64,000 nt of DNA from Streptomyces sp. NBC_01717 (GCF_036248255.1 NZ_CP109178.1:2046001-2110000), one strand, 5' to 3'; positions 8,294 through 17,474 are shown, counted from the first letter of the stretch. Notes: generated by a model from the sequence alone, not told the origin. Numbers and translations: made by a program.

Positions 8294-9462
8294 CGGCGCG
8301 CCAAGTACGCCTGGAACGCGCGGTACAGCGTGTTGTTGGCGGCTCCGCCCACCGATGTCTCCCACTCTCCGAGGGTTTCGACGACCTGTCCGCCGGTGCC
8401 GAATTTCCAGCGCAGCAGGCCGAAGGAGCGGTCGTCGGGGTCGAGGGTGGAGGGTACCCCGCGCATGTCGTACACCTCGGCGCCGAGAGCCAGCGCGTCG
8501 AGCATCATCTGCCACTGGAGGGCGTTGCTGGGGCGGACCTCGCGGCGGTGGTCGGCGGACGCGCCCGTCTGGTACCAGACCCGCCGCCCGGTGCTGATCA
8601 TGGTGTGTGCGGCAAGGATCTCGCCCTCGTGGACGGCGAGGTAGAGCTGCATCCGGCCGGGCTGTTCGGCGTTGAGCACGGCGTACTGCTGCTGGTAGTA
8701 GGCGAGGGAGCGGCCGAGGCGGAAGCCGTCCCGCTCCTCGGTCACCCGCAGCAGCCGGTGGAACTCGGGCAGTTCGGCCGCACCGCCGACGACTGTCCGG
8801 ACGCCGCACTTCTGGGCCTTGCGGACGTTGCGGCGCCACTCCTGGTTGAGCCCCGCCCACAGGTCGTCGGGGGTGCGGCCGGCGAGCGGCACCTGGAAGA
8901 CATAGCGCGGCTGGGCGTCTGCGTCGTTCCCGGCGTCGCCGTCCCCGCCGCACCGGTGCCAGCCGCGTGCCCGGAGCCGTTCGGCGACGGCGCTGCCGAG
9001 CGGGTCCACCTCGGTGGCCAGGACGTCGCCGACCTTCCGGCGGGGCCCGGTGGCCGCCTTGAGCCGGGCGGTGTCCCAGCGGCGGTAGGCCGGTGACGGA
9101 CCGATCCGTACGGCGAAGGCACCGGCCTTCCGCAGATGCGCCATCAATGGCAGGAGCCAGCGGTCGATTTCGGGATCGGCCCAGTCGGCCACCGGTCCTT
9201 CCGGCAGATAGGCAAAGTATTTCCGGGTGCCGGGGAATTGCCGGTAGAGCACGAGGGCGCTGCCGATCAATTCAGCACCGTCGCCGTGCCATCCGACCAT
9301 TTCCGACTTCCATTGATCCTTCACCCCGGCCCAGGACGGATACTGCAGAAAGCTCGCCCCGGCGCGCGCGGTCACACATGCCCGGTGCTCGGCAGCGGTG
9401 AGACTGCGTATCCGTAGCCCCTGTTCACCCCTGCGGTCATCGGTCGCGAGCAGCGCTGACAT
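8290..9462 (-). CDS. FemABX-family peptidoglycan bridge aminoacyltransferase
   Basis: 390-residue cytosolic ligase that adds an amino acid to the stem peptide of lipid II using aminoacyl-tRNA. Streptomyces make the L,L-DAP-Gly bridge with a FemX enzyme. Two GNAT-like lobes are visible, with typical blocks WAGLNQEWRRNVRKAQKCGV and YDMRGVPSTLDPDDRSFGL...FKFGTGG-like ends. The ATG at 9462 has a GGGGAGGG ribosome site about 9 nt upstream; a further ATG at 9525 lacks one. The gene is coupled to the MurJ-like gene by a 4-nt overlap and is divergent from an L,D-transpeptidase gene. Confidence 0.88.
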   Translation of the reverse strand: MSALLATDDRRGEQGLRIRSLTAAEHRACVTARAGASFLQYPSWAGVKDQWKSEMVGWHGDGAELIGSALVLYRQFPGTRKYFAYLPEGPVADWADPEIDRWLLPLMAHLRKAGAFAVRIGPSPAYRRWDTARLKAATGPRRKVGDVLATEVDPLGSAVAERLRARGWHRCGGDGDAGNDADAQPRYVFQVPLAGRTPDDLWAGLNQEWRRNVRKAQKCGVRTVVGGAAELPEFHRLLRVTEERDGFRLGRSLAYYQQQYAVLNAEQPGRMQLYLAVHEGEILAAHTMISTGRRVWYQTGASADHRREVRPSNALQWQMMLDALALGAEVYDMRGVPSTLDPDDRSFGLLRWKFGTGGQVVETLGEWETSVGGAANNTLYRAFQAYLARR

Positions 9463-9689
9463 GTCCGTGGCCCTCCCCTGGCTCCGCCCTGCCGACGGCT
9501 CGGCGGGGCTGCACAGGATGCTCACAGCAGCCTATGACGGGTCCGCGCGGCGAATGTGACCGAACGATGACCGTTGCGCTGCATTCCATGTCACACAAGG
9601 GAATCCATGGTTTTCCGGGTATTTGCGGAACCTATGGTCGAGTACATGCCTCTCCACCGATGAGAAGCACTGCCATGGAGGTTTTTCCG

Positions 9690-10910
9690 TTGATCTCTGT
9701 ATGCCGGCGCATACGCCGCACCACCTCGCCCGCCCGCCCGACCCGGCTGACTCTGATCGCAGGTACGGCGATGCTCGGCGCCGCACTCACCGCCTGCTCG
9801 GGCGCCGCCGCATCGGACTCCGCTTCCGGGTCCGATGACGGTGCCGGGGCCGCCAGGACTCCGGACACCAGGATCGCGGTGAACCTTCAGGGCACGAAGG
9901 CCGCCGCGGGCAAGCCGGTGACGGTGACACTGGCCGACGGAAAGCTGAGGACGGTGAAGGTGACCGCCGCCGAGGGTGACGCGCTGACCGGCCGGATATC
10001 CGGCGACGGCCGGACCTGGACTTCGGACCGGGTCGCCGCACCGGGTACCGAGTACAGCGTCGAGGCCACGGACACCGGAGGCGGCACCGACCGCGCGGGG
10101 TTCTCGACCGCAGCGGCCGGCAAGGTCAACAAGCTGACGCTGGCCCCCGGCAAGAACACCACGGTCGGGGTGGCCCAGCCGCTGTCGATCGTCTTCGACA
10201 ACCCGGTGAAGGACAAGGCCGCCGTCGAGAGAGGGCTGAAGGTCACCACGTCGAACAACACCGAGGGGTCCTGGGGCTGGCTGCAGGACTACTCCGGCAA
10301 GGACAGGATCGACTGGCGTCCCAAGGAGTACTGGAAGTCCGGTACGCGCGTCACGCTCGACGCCGATCTGAACGGCATCGACTCGGCGGCCGGCGGCTGG
10401 TTCGTGCGTGACTACGCGACGACGTTCACGATCGGGCGCAACCAGGTGGTCAAGGTCGACCTCGACCGGCACCGGCTGGCGTTGCACCGGGACGGGAAGA
10501 CGGTCATGGACGTACCCATGTCGGCGGGCACCCCGGGCGGGGACAAGGCGTCCTGGCGGGGCACGGCCGTACTGATGGCGAAGGAGGGCACGATCAACAT
10601 GCGCTCCGAGACGGTCGGCCTGGGCGACGCGTACGACAAGATGGTCGACTCGTCGATGCGGCTGACCTGGTCGGGGATGTACGCCCATGCCGCGCCGTGG
10701 AACGCCGCGTACTTCGGGGTCGCCAACCACAGTTCCGGATGCGTGGGGATGAGCGACGCGAACGCCGCGGAGCTGTATCAGAAGGCGCAGGTCGGCGACC
10801 CGTTCGAGATCACCGGCGCGGACGCAAAGGGCACGGTCGCGGAGGGCAACGGCTACGGGGCGTGGAATGTGTCCTGGTCCGACTGGCAGGCGAAGAGCGC
10901 CCTCGGCTGA
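9690..10910 (+). CDS. L,D-transpeptidase lipoprotein (YkuD domain, Ig-like N-terminus)
   Basis: 406-residue lipoprotein that would form 3-3 cross-links in peptidoglycan outside the membrane. After an arginine-rich n-region and a lipobox (ALTAC) come immunoglobulin-like beta domains to about residue 255. The YkuD catalytic domain then holds the His of MYAHAAPWN and the SSGCVGMS catalytic-cysteine motif. I choose the TTG at 9690 because GGAGG lies 8 nt upstream. The alternative ATG at 9675 overlaps that ribosome site, and the more distant ATGs have none. It is divergent from the FemX-like gene, so this is a small cell-wall cluster. Confidence 0.9.
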   Translation: MISVCRRIRRTTSPARPTRLTLIAGTAMLGAALTACSGAAASDSASGSDDGAGAARTPDTRIAVNLQGTKAAAGKPVTVTLADGKLRTVKVTAAEGDALTGRISGDGRTWTSDRVAAPGTEYSVEATDTGGGTDRAGFSTAAAGKVNKLTLAPGKNTTVGVAQPLSIVFDNPVKDKAAVERGLKVTTSNNTEGSWGWLQDYSGKDRIDWRPKEYWKSGTRVTLDADLNGIDSAAGGWFVRDYATTFTIGRNQVVKVDLDRHRLALHRDGKTVMDVPMSAGTPGGDKASWRGTAVLMAKEGTINMRSETVGLGDAYDKMVDSSMRLTWSGMYAHAAPWNAAYFGVANHSSGCVGMSDANAAELYQKAQVGDPFEITGADAKGTVAEGNGYGAWNVSWSDWQAKSALG

Positions 10911-10992
10911 TCCCGAGTCTCCGGACGCCTCTGATGTCATGACTTCGCGTCACCGCTGACACCACGTCCAACAATCGTTACGCTCACGAAAC

Positions 10993-11031
10993 TTACCGGG
11001 GAGTTACCAACGGTAAACAACCAGGGTTACC
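10993..11031 (+). promoter_or_regulatory. Cluster of TTACC half sites upstream of secreted hydrolase
   Basis: TTACC occurs at 10993 and 11004, and as GTTACC at 11026-11031. The middle copy forms the imperfect palindrome GTTACCAACGGTAAAC (11003-11018). The copies are 11 and 23 bp apart, close to one and two helical turns, as expected for a repressor or activator binding one face of the DNA. The bound regulator is not identifiable from the window. Confidence 0.5.
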
Positions 11032-11070
11032 GTCGGGTCACTTTGCACCGACACGCGTGAGGAGTGACCC

Positions 11071-12666
11071 GTGGGACGTCCGTACCCGGCTCTGCGCACC
11101 ACCGCATCCATCGGAACCGCCGCCGTCCTGATCGCCGGAGCCGCCCTCGGCGCCGCTCCGGCGGCCGTCGCCCAGCCCCTCGCCGCACCCGTGGCGGCGT
11201 CGGCCCCGAGCCTGAAGTTCTACGACATCCCCGGCTCCGGCGGGATCACTCTCAAGGGCAACGTCTTCACCCCCGCCGGTGCGCGGCCGGGCGACAGGAA
11301 CCCGCTGATCGTGCTGCCCTCCAGCTGGGCGACGCCGCAGATCGAGTATCTCGCGCAGGCACAGCAACTGGCCGACTCCGGTTATGTGGTGGTCAGTTAC
11401 ACCTCACGCGGTTTCTGGCTCTCCGGCGGGAGGATCGAGGTCGCCGGGCCGCCGGACATCGCCGATGTCTCCGCCGTCATCGACTGGGCCCTCGCCCACA
11501 CCCCCGCCGACCGGCAGCGCATCGGCATGGGCGGCGTGTCGTACGGAGCGGGTATCAGCCTGCTCGCGGCAGGCCACGACAAGCGGATCAAGGCCGTGGT
11601 CGCGCTGAGCGGTTGGGCCGACCTCATCGACTCCATCTACAGCGGCCGTACCCAGCACCTCCAGGCCGCCGCACTGCTCGGTGGGGCCGGTCTGCTCACC
11701 GGCCGCCCGAGCGACGAACTGAACACGACGCTCGCCGACTTCCTCGGGTCCGACCTGGCCAAGGAACCGGACATGATCGCCTGGGGGAAGAAGCGCTCCC
11801 CCGTCACGTATCTGGACGAGATCAACGCCAACGGCGCCGCCGTCATGATGGGCAACGCGTGGGGCGACACCATCTTCCCACCCAACCAGTACGCCTCGTT
11901 CTACGAGAAGCTCAGCGGCCCCAAGCGCCTGGAGTTCCGCCCCGGCGACCACGCCACCGCCGAGGCCACCGGTCTGCTCGGCCTGCCCAACGACACCTGG
12001 ACCGACGCCCACCGCTGGTTCGACCGCTACCTCAAGGGCGAGCGCAACGGCATCGACCAGGAACAGCCGGTCCAGCTCAAGTCCCGGACGGACAGCGGCT
12101 ACGAGGGCTACCCGGACTGGAAGTCGGTCGGCGCCGACCGGAAGCGGATCGCGCTGAGCGGTACGAAGAAGATCTACGCGAACGTCGACTCGGGAGCCGA
12201 CGGCGGCATCGTGATGCTGTCGAACGCCCTGGACCAGTTCGTGAAGCTGCCTCCGGTCGCCTCGATCCCCCTGCTGCCGCGCACCTTCGCGGGTGTCTGG
12301 CAGTCCGAGCGGTACGGCTCCGCACAGCACATCCGCGGCACGGCGAAGCTCCACACCACGGTCACCAGCAACAAGGAGAGCGGCACCCTCGTCGCCTATC
12401 TATACGACGAGGGGCCGCTCGGCCTCGGCAAGCTGGTCAGTAACGCCCCCTATACCTTCCACGGACAGACGCCGGGGCGACCGTTCGGCGTGGACCTGGA
12501 GCTGTTCTCCACGGCCTACGACCTTCCGGCCGGTCACCGACTCGCCCTGGTTGTCGACACGGTCGACCCGCTCTACATCGAGCACAACCCGGCCGGCTCA
12601 CAGCTGACCTTCTCCTCGCCGGACACGGACCCCTCGTACCTGTCCGTTCCGTTGCGCGAGAAGTGA
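11071..12666 (+). CDS. Secreted alpha/beta hydrolase, CocE/S15 (X-Pro dipeptidyl-peptidase) type
   Basis: 531 residues. A signal peptide runs through about residue 35. The N-terminal hydrolase domain has the nucleophile elbow GMGGVSYGAG near residue 155-163, then a helical cap, the acid-bearing MMGNAWGDTIFPP block and the GDHATAE histidine near 297. The C-terminal beta-jellyroll typical of CocE/NonD and S15 enzymes covers roughly 350-531. The GTG start has GAGGAG 6 nt upstream. Substrate is not predictable; esterase or dipeptidyl-peptidase activity is the family range. A repeat-rich promoter precedes it. Confidence 0.87.
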   Translation: MGRPYPALRTTASIGTAAVLIAGAALGAAPAAVAQPLAAPVAASAPSLKFYDIPGSGGITLKGNVFTPAGARPGDRNPLIVLPSSWATPQIEYLAQAQQLADSGYVVVSYTSRGFWLSGGRIEVAGPPDIADVSAVIDWALAHTPADRQRIGMGGVSYGAGISLLAAGHDKRIKAVVALSGWADLIDSIYSGRTQHLQAAALLGGAGLLTGRPSDELNTTLADFLGSDLAKEPDMIAWGKKRSPVTYLDEINANGAAVMMGNAWGDTIFPPNQYASFYEKLSGPKRLEFRPGDHATAEATGLLGLPNDTWTDAHRWFDRYLKGERNGIDQEQPVQLKSRTDSGYEGYPDWKSVGADRKRIALSGTKKIYANVDSGADGGIVMLSNALDQFVKLPPVASIPLLPRTFAGVWQSERYGSAQHIRGTAKLHTTVTSNKESGTLVAYLYDEGPLGLGKLVSNAPYTFHGQTPGRPFGVDLELFSTAYDLPAGHRLALVVDTVDPLYIEHNPAGSQLTFSSPDTDPSYLSVPLREK

Positions 12667-12698
12667 TCACCGGCTGCTGCCGGGCGGGCACCGCTCCT

Positions 12699-12723
12699 CC
12701 AGACCGCTGTACGGCCGGTCTGG
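12699..12723. terminator. Bidirectional hairpin terminator
   Basis: CCAGACCG (12699-12706) pairs with CGGTCTGG (12716-12723) between two convergent stop codons. A wider pair of CTGCTGCCGGG-type arms encloses it, the right arm lying in the end of the permease gene. Confidence 0.6.
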
Positions 12724-12724
12724 G

Positions 12725-13594
12725 CTACTGCGCTCCCGGCAGCAGCGTTCCTGGTCCGGCCGGTGCGACCTCCACGGCCTTGGTCTTCGGGTTGCGCCGC
12801 TCCCGCTTGGCCACCCAGTTGGCGAACCAGGAGAGCAGCATGCACATCCCGATGTAGATCGGCGAGATGACCATCACCACGGGGATGAAGGGAAGATCGT
12901 AGTCGAGGTTGGACGCGATGAGTTTGCCGGCGTGGAGGAATTCCTCGTACGTGATCAAGTATCCGAGCGAGGTGTCCTTCAGCGCCACCACCAGCTGGCT
13001 GATGATGGCGGGCAGCATGGCGCGAACCGCCTGCGGTGCCAGCACGAAGGTCATCACCTGCGTCTTGCGCATACCGACGGCGTACGCGGCTTCGCGCTGG
13101 CCGCGGTCCACCGAGTTGATGCCGGTGCGGAACACCTCGGCGAGCACCGAGCCGTTGTAGAGGGTCAGTCCGGTGACCAGCGCGGGCAGCGGCTGCACCT
13201 TCAGCGCCACGAAGATGAAGAAGATCATCACCAGAACGGGCATGGCCCGGAAGAACTCGACGACGAGCGTGGCCAGCCAGCGCACCGCCCGGTGTTCGGA
13301 GAGCCGCCCGACGGCGAGGACCGCCCCGAGTGTCAGCGAGAGCACCGCGGCGTACGCGAACGCCTTCAGCGTGTTGCCGAGACCGCGCAGCAGCAGTTCC
13401 TGGATGCCCTTGTACTCGAAGGGTGTCCACTTGGCGCTGGTGAACTGCTCGGTGGCGAAGAGCAGATAGATGATCCAGCCGACCAGGGCGAGGATCAGGA
13501 CCGTGGAGACGATCCCGTACACCCTGTGGCGTTTGCGCGTGACCGGGCCCGGGATGTCGTAGAGCGCGGTCGCTGCGGGGGCGTGGGTGGTCAT
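12725..13594 (-). CDS. Amino-acid ABC transporter permease (GluD-like)
   Basis: 289-residue inner-membrane permease of the HisMQ family, with five or so TM segments and a charged N-terminal cytoplasmic stretch. The EAA-type loop that docks the ATPase is visible as REAAYAVGMRKTQVMTFVLAPQAVR. It pairs with the preceding permease as a heterodimer; the two genes overlap by 4 nt (13591-13594). Last gene of an ATPase-binding protein-permease-permease operon in the order of gluABCD. It is followed by a hairpin terminator. Confidence 0.9.
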   Translation of the reverse strand: MTTHAPAATALYDIPGPVTRKRHRVYGIVSTVLILALVGWIIYLLFATEQFTSAKWTPFEYKGIQELLLRGLGNTLKAFAYAAVLSLTLGAVLAVGRLSEHRAVRWLATLVVEFFRAMPVLVMIFFIFVALKVQPLPALVTGLTLYNGSVLAEVFRTGINSVDRGQREAAYAVGMRKTQVMTFVLAPQAVRAMLPAIISQLVVALKDTSLGYLITYEEFLHAGKLIASNLDYDLPFIPVVMVISPIYIGMCMLLSWFANWVAKRERRNPKTKAVEVAPAGPGTLLPGAQ

Positions 13595-14235
13595 CGGGCG
13601 ACTCCCCAGCGCTTCTCCATCACGTTGAAGAGCGCACTGATGGACAGGGTGATGATCAGGTAGCCGACGGCGATCCAGACGAAGGTCCAGATGATGTTGT
13701 AGCCCAGCTCGTTGAGGGTCTTGTAGGTGCCGAGCAGCTCGATGACGCTGAACGCGCCGGCGATCGCCGAGTTCTTGGCGAGGGCGATGAGCGTCGAGCC
13801 GACCGGCGGGATCACCGAGCGGAACGCCTGCGGCAGCACCACGGAGCCCAGTGTCTGTCCGAAGGTCATTCCGAGGCTGCGGGCGGCCTCGCCCTGCCCC
13901 TGCGGCACGGTGTTGATGCCGGAGCGCAGCGCCTCGCAGATGAATGCGGAGGTGTAGCAGCCGAGCGCGAGGATCGCGAAGACCTTGAACGGCAGGACCA
14001 GGCCGAAGCGCGGCAGGCCGAGGAGGACCGCGAAGAAGAGCAGGGTCAGCGGGGTGTTGCGCAGCACCATCACCCAGACGGTGCCGAACACCCGGAGCGA
14101 GCCGACGGGCGCCACCCGGAACGAGGCCATCATGAAGCCGAGCACCAGCGCCAGGATCGAGGCGAAGACGGTGAGTTCAAGGGTGCCGAGGAAGCCTTCG
14201 GCGTAGGTCGAGAAGTTCTCTGTCAGTACGTCCAT
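13591..14235 (-). CDS. Amino-acid ABC transporter permease (GluC-like)
   Basis: 214-residue HisM-type permease with the docking loop GEAARSLGMTFGQTLGSVVLPQAFR. The ATG at 14235 begins MDVLTENF. The frame is open further upstream to 14364, but that extension overlaps the binding-protein gene and is Arg/Pro-rich shadow. The gap to the binding-protein stop is 16 nt, so the four genes are one transcription unit. With GluD-like it would form the membrane channel for glutamate or related polar amino acids. Confidence 0.9.
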   Translation of the reverse strand: MDVLTENFSTYAEGFLGTLELTVFASILALVLGFMMASFRVAPVGSLRVFGTVWVMVLRNTPLTLLFFAVLLGLPRFGLVLPFKVFAILALGCYTSAFICEALRSGINTVPQGQGEAARSLGMTFGQTLGSVVLPQAFRSVIPPVGSTLIALAKNSAIAGAFSVIELLGTYKTLNELGYNIIWTFVWIAVGYLIITLSISALFNVMEKRWGVAR

Positions 14236-14251
14236 GGTGTGGCCCGTCCCC

Positions 14252-15163
14252 TCAGGTCGCCGGGTAGCGGTCGATGGGCGGCGGAGTCGGGGCGGGCACT
14301 CCGGACAGGCCGAGGGTGGCCTCGAACGCCTTCTTCCAGTTGCCGTTCTTCTCGTTGGCCTCAAGGGCGTCGTTGAGTGCGAACCGAAGCGCGTTGTCGC
14401 TGCGCGGTACCCCGATGCCGTACGGCTCCTCGGAGAACGGCTTGCCGACCACCTTCAGCTCCTTGGGTGCCTTGGCGGCGAAGCCCAGCAGGATGGCGTC
14501 GTCGGTGGTGACGGCGTCGACCTGGTAGGTCAGCAGGTTGTCGACACAGATCGAGTACGTGTCGTAGGAGACCAGGATCGCCTTCGGGTAGTCGGCCGCG
14601 ATCCGCTGGTACGGGGTCGAACCTGCCGCCGAGCAAACCGTTCTGCCGGCCAGGTCCTGCGGGCCGTTGATGTCGTGCTCGTCCGTGCGGACGAGCAACG
14701 ACTGCCCGGCCATGAAGTAGGGCCCGGCGAAGCCGACGAGCTTCTTGCGCATCTCGTTGATGGTGTAGGTGCCGACGTAGTAGTCGATCTGGCCGTTCTG
14801 CAGCGCGGTCTCGCGGTTGGCGGAGGCGATCGTCTTGAAGCGGATCGTCTTCGGGTCGAAGCCGAGCGAGGCGGCCATCATCTTGGCGATCTCGATGTCG
14901 AAACCGGAGTAGAGGCCGGTGGCCGGATCCCTCTCCCCCAGGTACGGCTGGTCCTCCTTGGCCCCGACCCGGAGGTAGCCGCGCTTCTTCGCCTTCGTCC
15001 AGGTTTTCGACTCGGGCAGCCGGAAGCTGGTGTCGACCTTGTACACGGGCAGCTGCGCGGGCTTCGGCCCCTTCACCGGAGGGCTGCCTTCCTTGCCGCA
15101 GCCGACCGCAAGGACGGCCAGCAGGAGCCCCGCACAGGCGGCCAGCACTTTTCTCGTACGCAA
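14252..15163 (-). CDS. Glutamate/polar amino-acid binding lipoprotein (GluB-like)
   Basis: 303-residue solute-binding protein of family 3, anchored by a lipobox (LAVGC). Typical signatures are YLRVGAKEDQPYLG near the mature start, GFDIEIAKMMAASLG near 100 and the hinge-region blocks GQIDYYVGTYTINEMRK and GRTVCSAAGSTPYQ. Start is TTG at 15163 with GGGAGG 7 nt upstream. Glutamate or aspartate is the likely ligand by family and gene order, not proven. Its neighbours are the ATPase (14 nt upstream) and two permeases downstream. Confidence 0.9.
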   Translation of the reverse strand: MRTRKVLAACAGLLLAVLAVGCGKEGSPPVKGPKPAQLPVYKVDTSFRLPESKTWTKAKKRGYLRVGAKEDQPYLGERDPATGLYSGFDIEIAKMMAASLGFDPKTIRFKTIASANRETALQNGQIDYYVGTYTINEMRKKLVGFAGPYFMAGQSLLVRTDEHDINGPQDLAGRTVCSAAGSTPYQRIAADYPKAILVSYDTYSICVDNLLTYQVDAVTTDDAILLGFAAKAPKELKVVGKPFSEEPYGIGVPRSDNALRFALNDALEANEKNGNWKKAFEATLGLSGVPAPTPPPIDRYPAT

Positions 15164-15177
15164 CTGGGGGCCTCCCG

Positions 15178-15921
15178 TCAGTGCTTGAGGATCTTGGACA
15201 GGAAGTCCTTGGCGCGCTCGCTCTCCGGGGCGGTGAAGAACGCCTCCGGGGTGCGGTCCTCGACGATGCGGCCGTCCGCCATGAAGACCACGCGATTGGC
15301 GGCGGATCTGGCGAACCCCATCTCGTGTGTGACGACGACCATGGTCATGCCGTCCCTGGCGAGCTGTTGCATGACCTCGAGCACCTCATTGATCATCTCC
15401 GGGTCGAGCGCCGAGGTCGGCTCGTCGAAGAGGAGGGCCTTGGGGTCCATGGCCAGTGCGCGGGCGATGGCCACCCGCTGCTGCTGGCCGCCGGAGAGCT
15501 GGGCGGGATACTTGTCGGCCTGGGAGGCGAGCCCGACCCGCTCCAGGAGCTCCCGGGACCGCGCGTCGGATTCGTCCTTCTTGCGTTTGCGGACCTTGAG
15601 CTGGGCGAGCGAGACGTTGGCCAGCACGGTCTTGTGTGCGAAGAGATTGAACGACTGGAAGACCATGCCGACTTCGGCGCGCAGCTGCGCGAGCCCCTTC
15701 CCTTCCTCCGGGAGGGGTCTGCCGTCGATCGCGATATGACCCGACTCGATCGTCTCGAGTCTGTTGATGGTCCGGCAGAGCGTGGATTTACCGGAGCCGG
15801 AGGGGCCGATGACCACCACCACCTCCCCGCGGCCGACGGTGAGATTGATGTCCTGCAGTACGTGCAACGCTCCGTAGTACTTATTGACGTCCCGCAGCTC
15901 GATCAACGGATCGACGGCCAT
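15178..15921 (-). CDS. Amino-acid ABC transporter ATPase (GluA-like)
   Basis: 247 residues with Walker [10 protein letters not shown] near 39-47, Q-loop [10 protein letters not shown] signature LSGGQQQR near 143-150, Walker [13 protein letters not shown] and switch His in [10 protein letters not shown]. All catalytic motifs are intact. First gene of the four-gene operon. The 120-bp region upstream is AT-rich for this genome and must contain the promoter, though I cannot place -35/-10 boxes with confidence. Sequence is close to the S. coelicolor glutamate uptake ATPase as I remember it. Confidence 0.93.
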   Translation of the reverse strand: MAVDPLIELRDVNKYYGALHVLQDINLTVGRGEVVVVIGPSGSGKSTLCRTINRLETIESGHIAIDGRPLPEEGKGLAQLRAEVGMVFQSFNLFAHKTVLANVSLAQLKVRKRKKDESDARSRELLERVGLASQADKYPAQLSGGQQQRVAIARALAMDPKALLFDEPTSALDPEMINEVLEVMQQLARDGMTMVVVTHEMGFARSAANRVVFMADGRIVEDRTPEAFFTAPESERAKDFLSKILKH

Positions 15922-16043
15922 ACGCTGCCCTACCCACTTATCGCTGTGTCGAGTTCAGCGCAAACTATCCATCCCGATAAGGGACTTCGCACCCGACACG
16001 CATAAATGGGGCATAAGGCGTTTTATTTGGTTTTGGTGGTGAA

Positions 16044-16484
16044 CTACCCTTCGGCCGACTCCGCGTACACCTGCGAGAGCTCGGGGCTGCCGGTCATCGC
16101 CCAGTCGAGCCCCGCCTCGACGACATCGATCTCCCGCCCGGAGGCGAGCCGCACCACGGGCTGACCGCTCGGCCAGATGTGCCAGGCCGCGCCAGGGACG
16201 TTGCGCACGAGGACGGTGCCGAGATACAGCCCGGCGTCGTTGCCCAGCCAGGGCAGCTCCTCGGGGTCGTCGCGCCAGCGTGGTGGCAGCTGGTCGAGCG
16301 CCGTCAACGAGGCCGGGGTGTCGTCGAGTCCCAGTCCTCGCTGCCCCACTCGGACACGCAGCAGCTCACACTCGGCGAGCAGCTCGGCGACGCCCTCCGG
16401 GTCGACCTCGACGGCGGCCGCGAGGCCCGCCCCGCGCGTACCGTCGTGACGCTTACGCCAGTTGTCCAAGAAAGGGATGTTCAT
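16044..16484 (-). CDS. Conserved Streptomyces hypothetical protein (DUF6278-like)
   Basis: 146-residue soluble protein beginning MNIPFLDNWRKRH. Acidic and Trp-rich stretches (PRWRDDPEELPWLGNDAGLYLG, AAWHIWPSGQPVVRLASGREIDVV) suggest a small beta-rich fold. I match it to DUF6278 from memory only. The frame continues upstream to 16667, but that part is Arg/Pro-rich shadow. No convincing ribosome site precedes the ATG. It sits alone between the amino-acid transporter and the mycoredoxin gene. Confidence 0.75.
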   Translation of the reverse strand: MNIPFLDNWRKRHDGTRGAGLAAAVEVDPEGVAELLAECELLRVRVGQRGLGLDDTPASLTALDQLPPRWRDDPEELPWLGNDAGLYLGTVLVRNVPGAAWHIWPSGQPVVRLASGREIDVVEAGLDWAMTGSPELSQVYAESAEG

Positions 16485-16770
16485 ACCACTCAGGGTCGCA
16501 TCCCGGCCGGGATACGCACCACAGGGCGCGCGGCCTGTCGTTCGAGGACTGAACCCGGTGCACGCACCCGGCCGCGCGCCGCCGCACACGCCGTCCGCGC
16601 GCCCCGCCCGGCGCTGAACGGGCGGGGCGCGGTGCGCGCCTTCGCGAGCAGCCGACAAGCGGGACAATGACAGGATCCACCGTATCGGCGACCACGGTCA
16701 GCGCCGCCCGCCCGGGCTCCGGCCGGGCCGGTTAGGATCCACCACACGCCTACGCGAACGGGGGACCCGC

Positions 16771-17043
16771 ATGGCCGAGAACCACGACGGGATGGTCGTC
16801 TACTGGCGGCCCGGCTGCCCGTACTGCATGAAACTGCGGCTGCGGCTGCGATTCAGCCGCCTCACCTACACCGAGGTGAACATCTGGCGGGACCCCGAGG
16901 CGGCGGCGTTCGTCCGCTCGGTCGCCGACGGGAACGAGACCGTGCCGACGGTGTCCGTGGCCGGCCACTCGATGGTCAACCCGTCCAAGCGGCAGGTGCT
17001 GGCCGCGGTCCGGACCCACGCGCCGCACCTGGAGGCGTCGTAG
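16771..17043 (+). CDS. Mycoredoxin (glutaredoxin-like, CPYC)
   Basis: 90-residue thioredoxin-fold reductase with the CPYC active site at C16-C19 (YWRPGCPYCMKL). A cis-Pro block ETVPTVSVAG and a C-terminal helix follow. In actinobacteria such proteins reduce mycothiol-mixed disulfides. Start ATG at 16771 has GGGGGA about 6 nt upstream. The 286 bp before it (16485-16770) contain no convincing gene. Confidence 0.9.
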   Translation: MAENHDGMVVYWRPGCPYCMKLRLRLRFSRLTYTEVNIWRDPEAAAFVRSVADGNETVPTVSVAGHSMVNPSKRQVLAAVRTHAPHLEAS

Positions 17044-17075
17044 TCCTCTCGTTCCGATCACGCCGGGTTGCGCGG

Positions 17076-17399
17076 TCAGGGGCGGGGCGAGGGTGGGTCG
17101 CCGACCGTCACCTTCATGCCGCCCGGTTCGTCCTCCAGGTCCTTGGCGGCCTCTCTCGTCGCGTCGCCGATATGGGCGTTGAAGAGGTCCTCGACGAAGC
17201 CGGCCAGGACCTTGTCGTCGATGCCGTTGCACTCCGGCGGGACGGTGCCGTCGGCGGTGTTCTCCACGAACCGCTTCTCCATGACGGCTCTGCAAGCCTT
17301 GGGATCGGCCTCGGCCGGCTCGTCGCCGCAGCCGGTGAGGACGAGGAGCAGGGCGGCGGCGCCGGTGGCGGCTGCGACGGTGCGGGTACGGCTGTGCAT
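17076..17399 (-). CDS. Small secreted lipoprotein of unknown function
   Basis: 107 residues: an n-region MHSRTRTV, a hydrophobic core and the lipobox LLVLTGC giving a lipidated Cys near residue 24. The mature part contains two further Cys (KACRAVM, PPECNGID), likely a disulfide. The helical region ends in a proline-rich tail. No function is recognisable. It is convergent with the mycoredoxin gene and 75 bp downstream of the exonuclease III stop on the same strand. Confidence 0.75.
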   Translation of the reverse strand: MHSRTRTVAAATGAAALLLVLTGCGDEPAEADPKACRAVMEKRFVENTADGTVPPECNGIDDKVLAGFVEDLFNAHIGDATREAAKDLEDEPGGMKVTVGDPPSPRP

Positions 17400-17474
17400 G
17401 GTCCCCCCCAGGACTTTGCATGATCAGGCCGTCATCCTGCGCCAGGATCAGGCCGTTCGTCACCGGTCGACGGG

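Noticed and set aside
8294..8953. 220-codon N-terminal extension of the MurJ-like gene
   Set aside because: It overlaps the FemX-like gene fully, is Arg-rich and unlike any protein. The GTG at 8293 with a GTGA overlap is the natural start.
9627..9655. GGAAC followed by a possible -10 as a sigma-E promoter for the L,D-transpeptidase
   Set aside because: The spacing to a TCT-type -10 is about 19 nt and the -10 match is poor, so I do not claim it.
16485..16770. Possible small genes between the DUF6278-like and mycoredoxin genes
   Set aside because: Open frames here are Arg/Pro-rich with no ribosome site; I see no gene.
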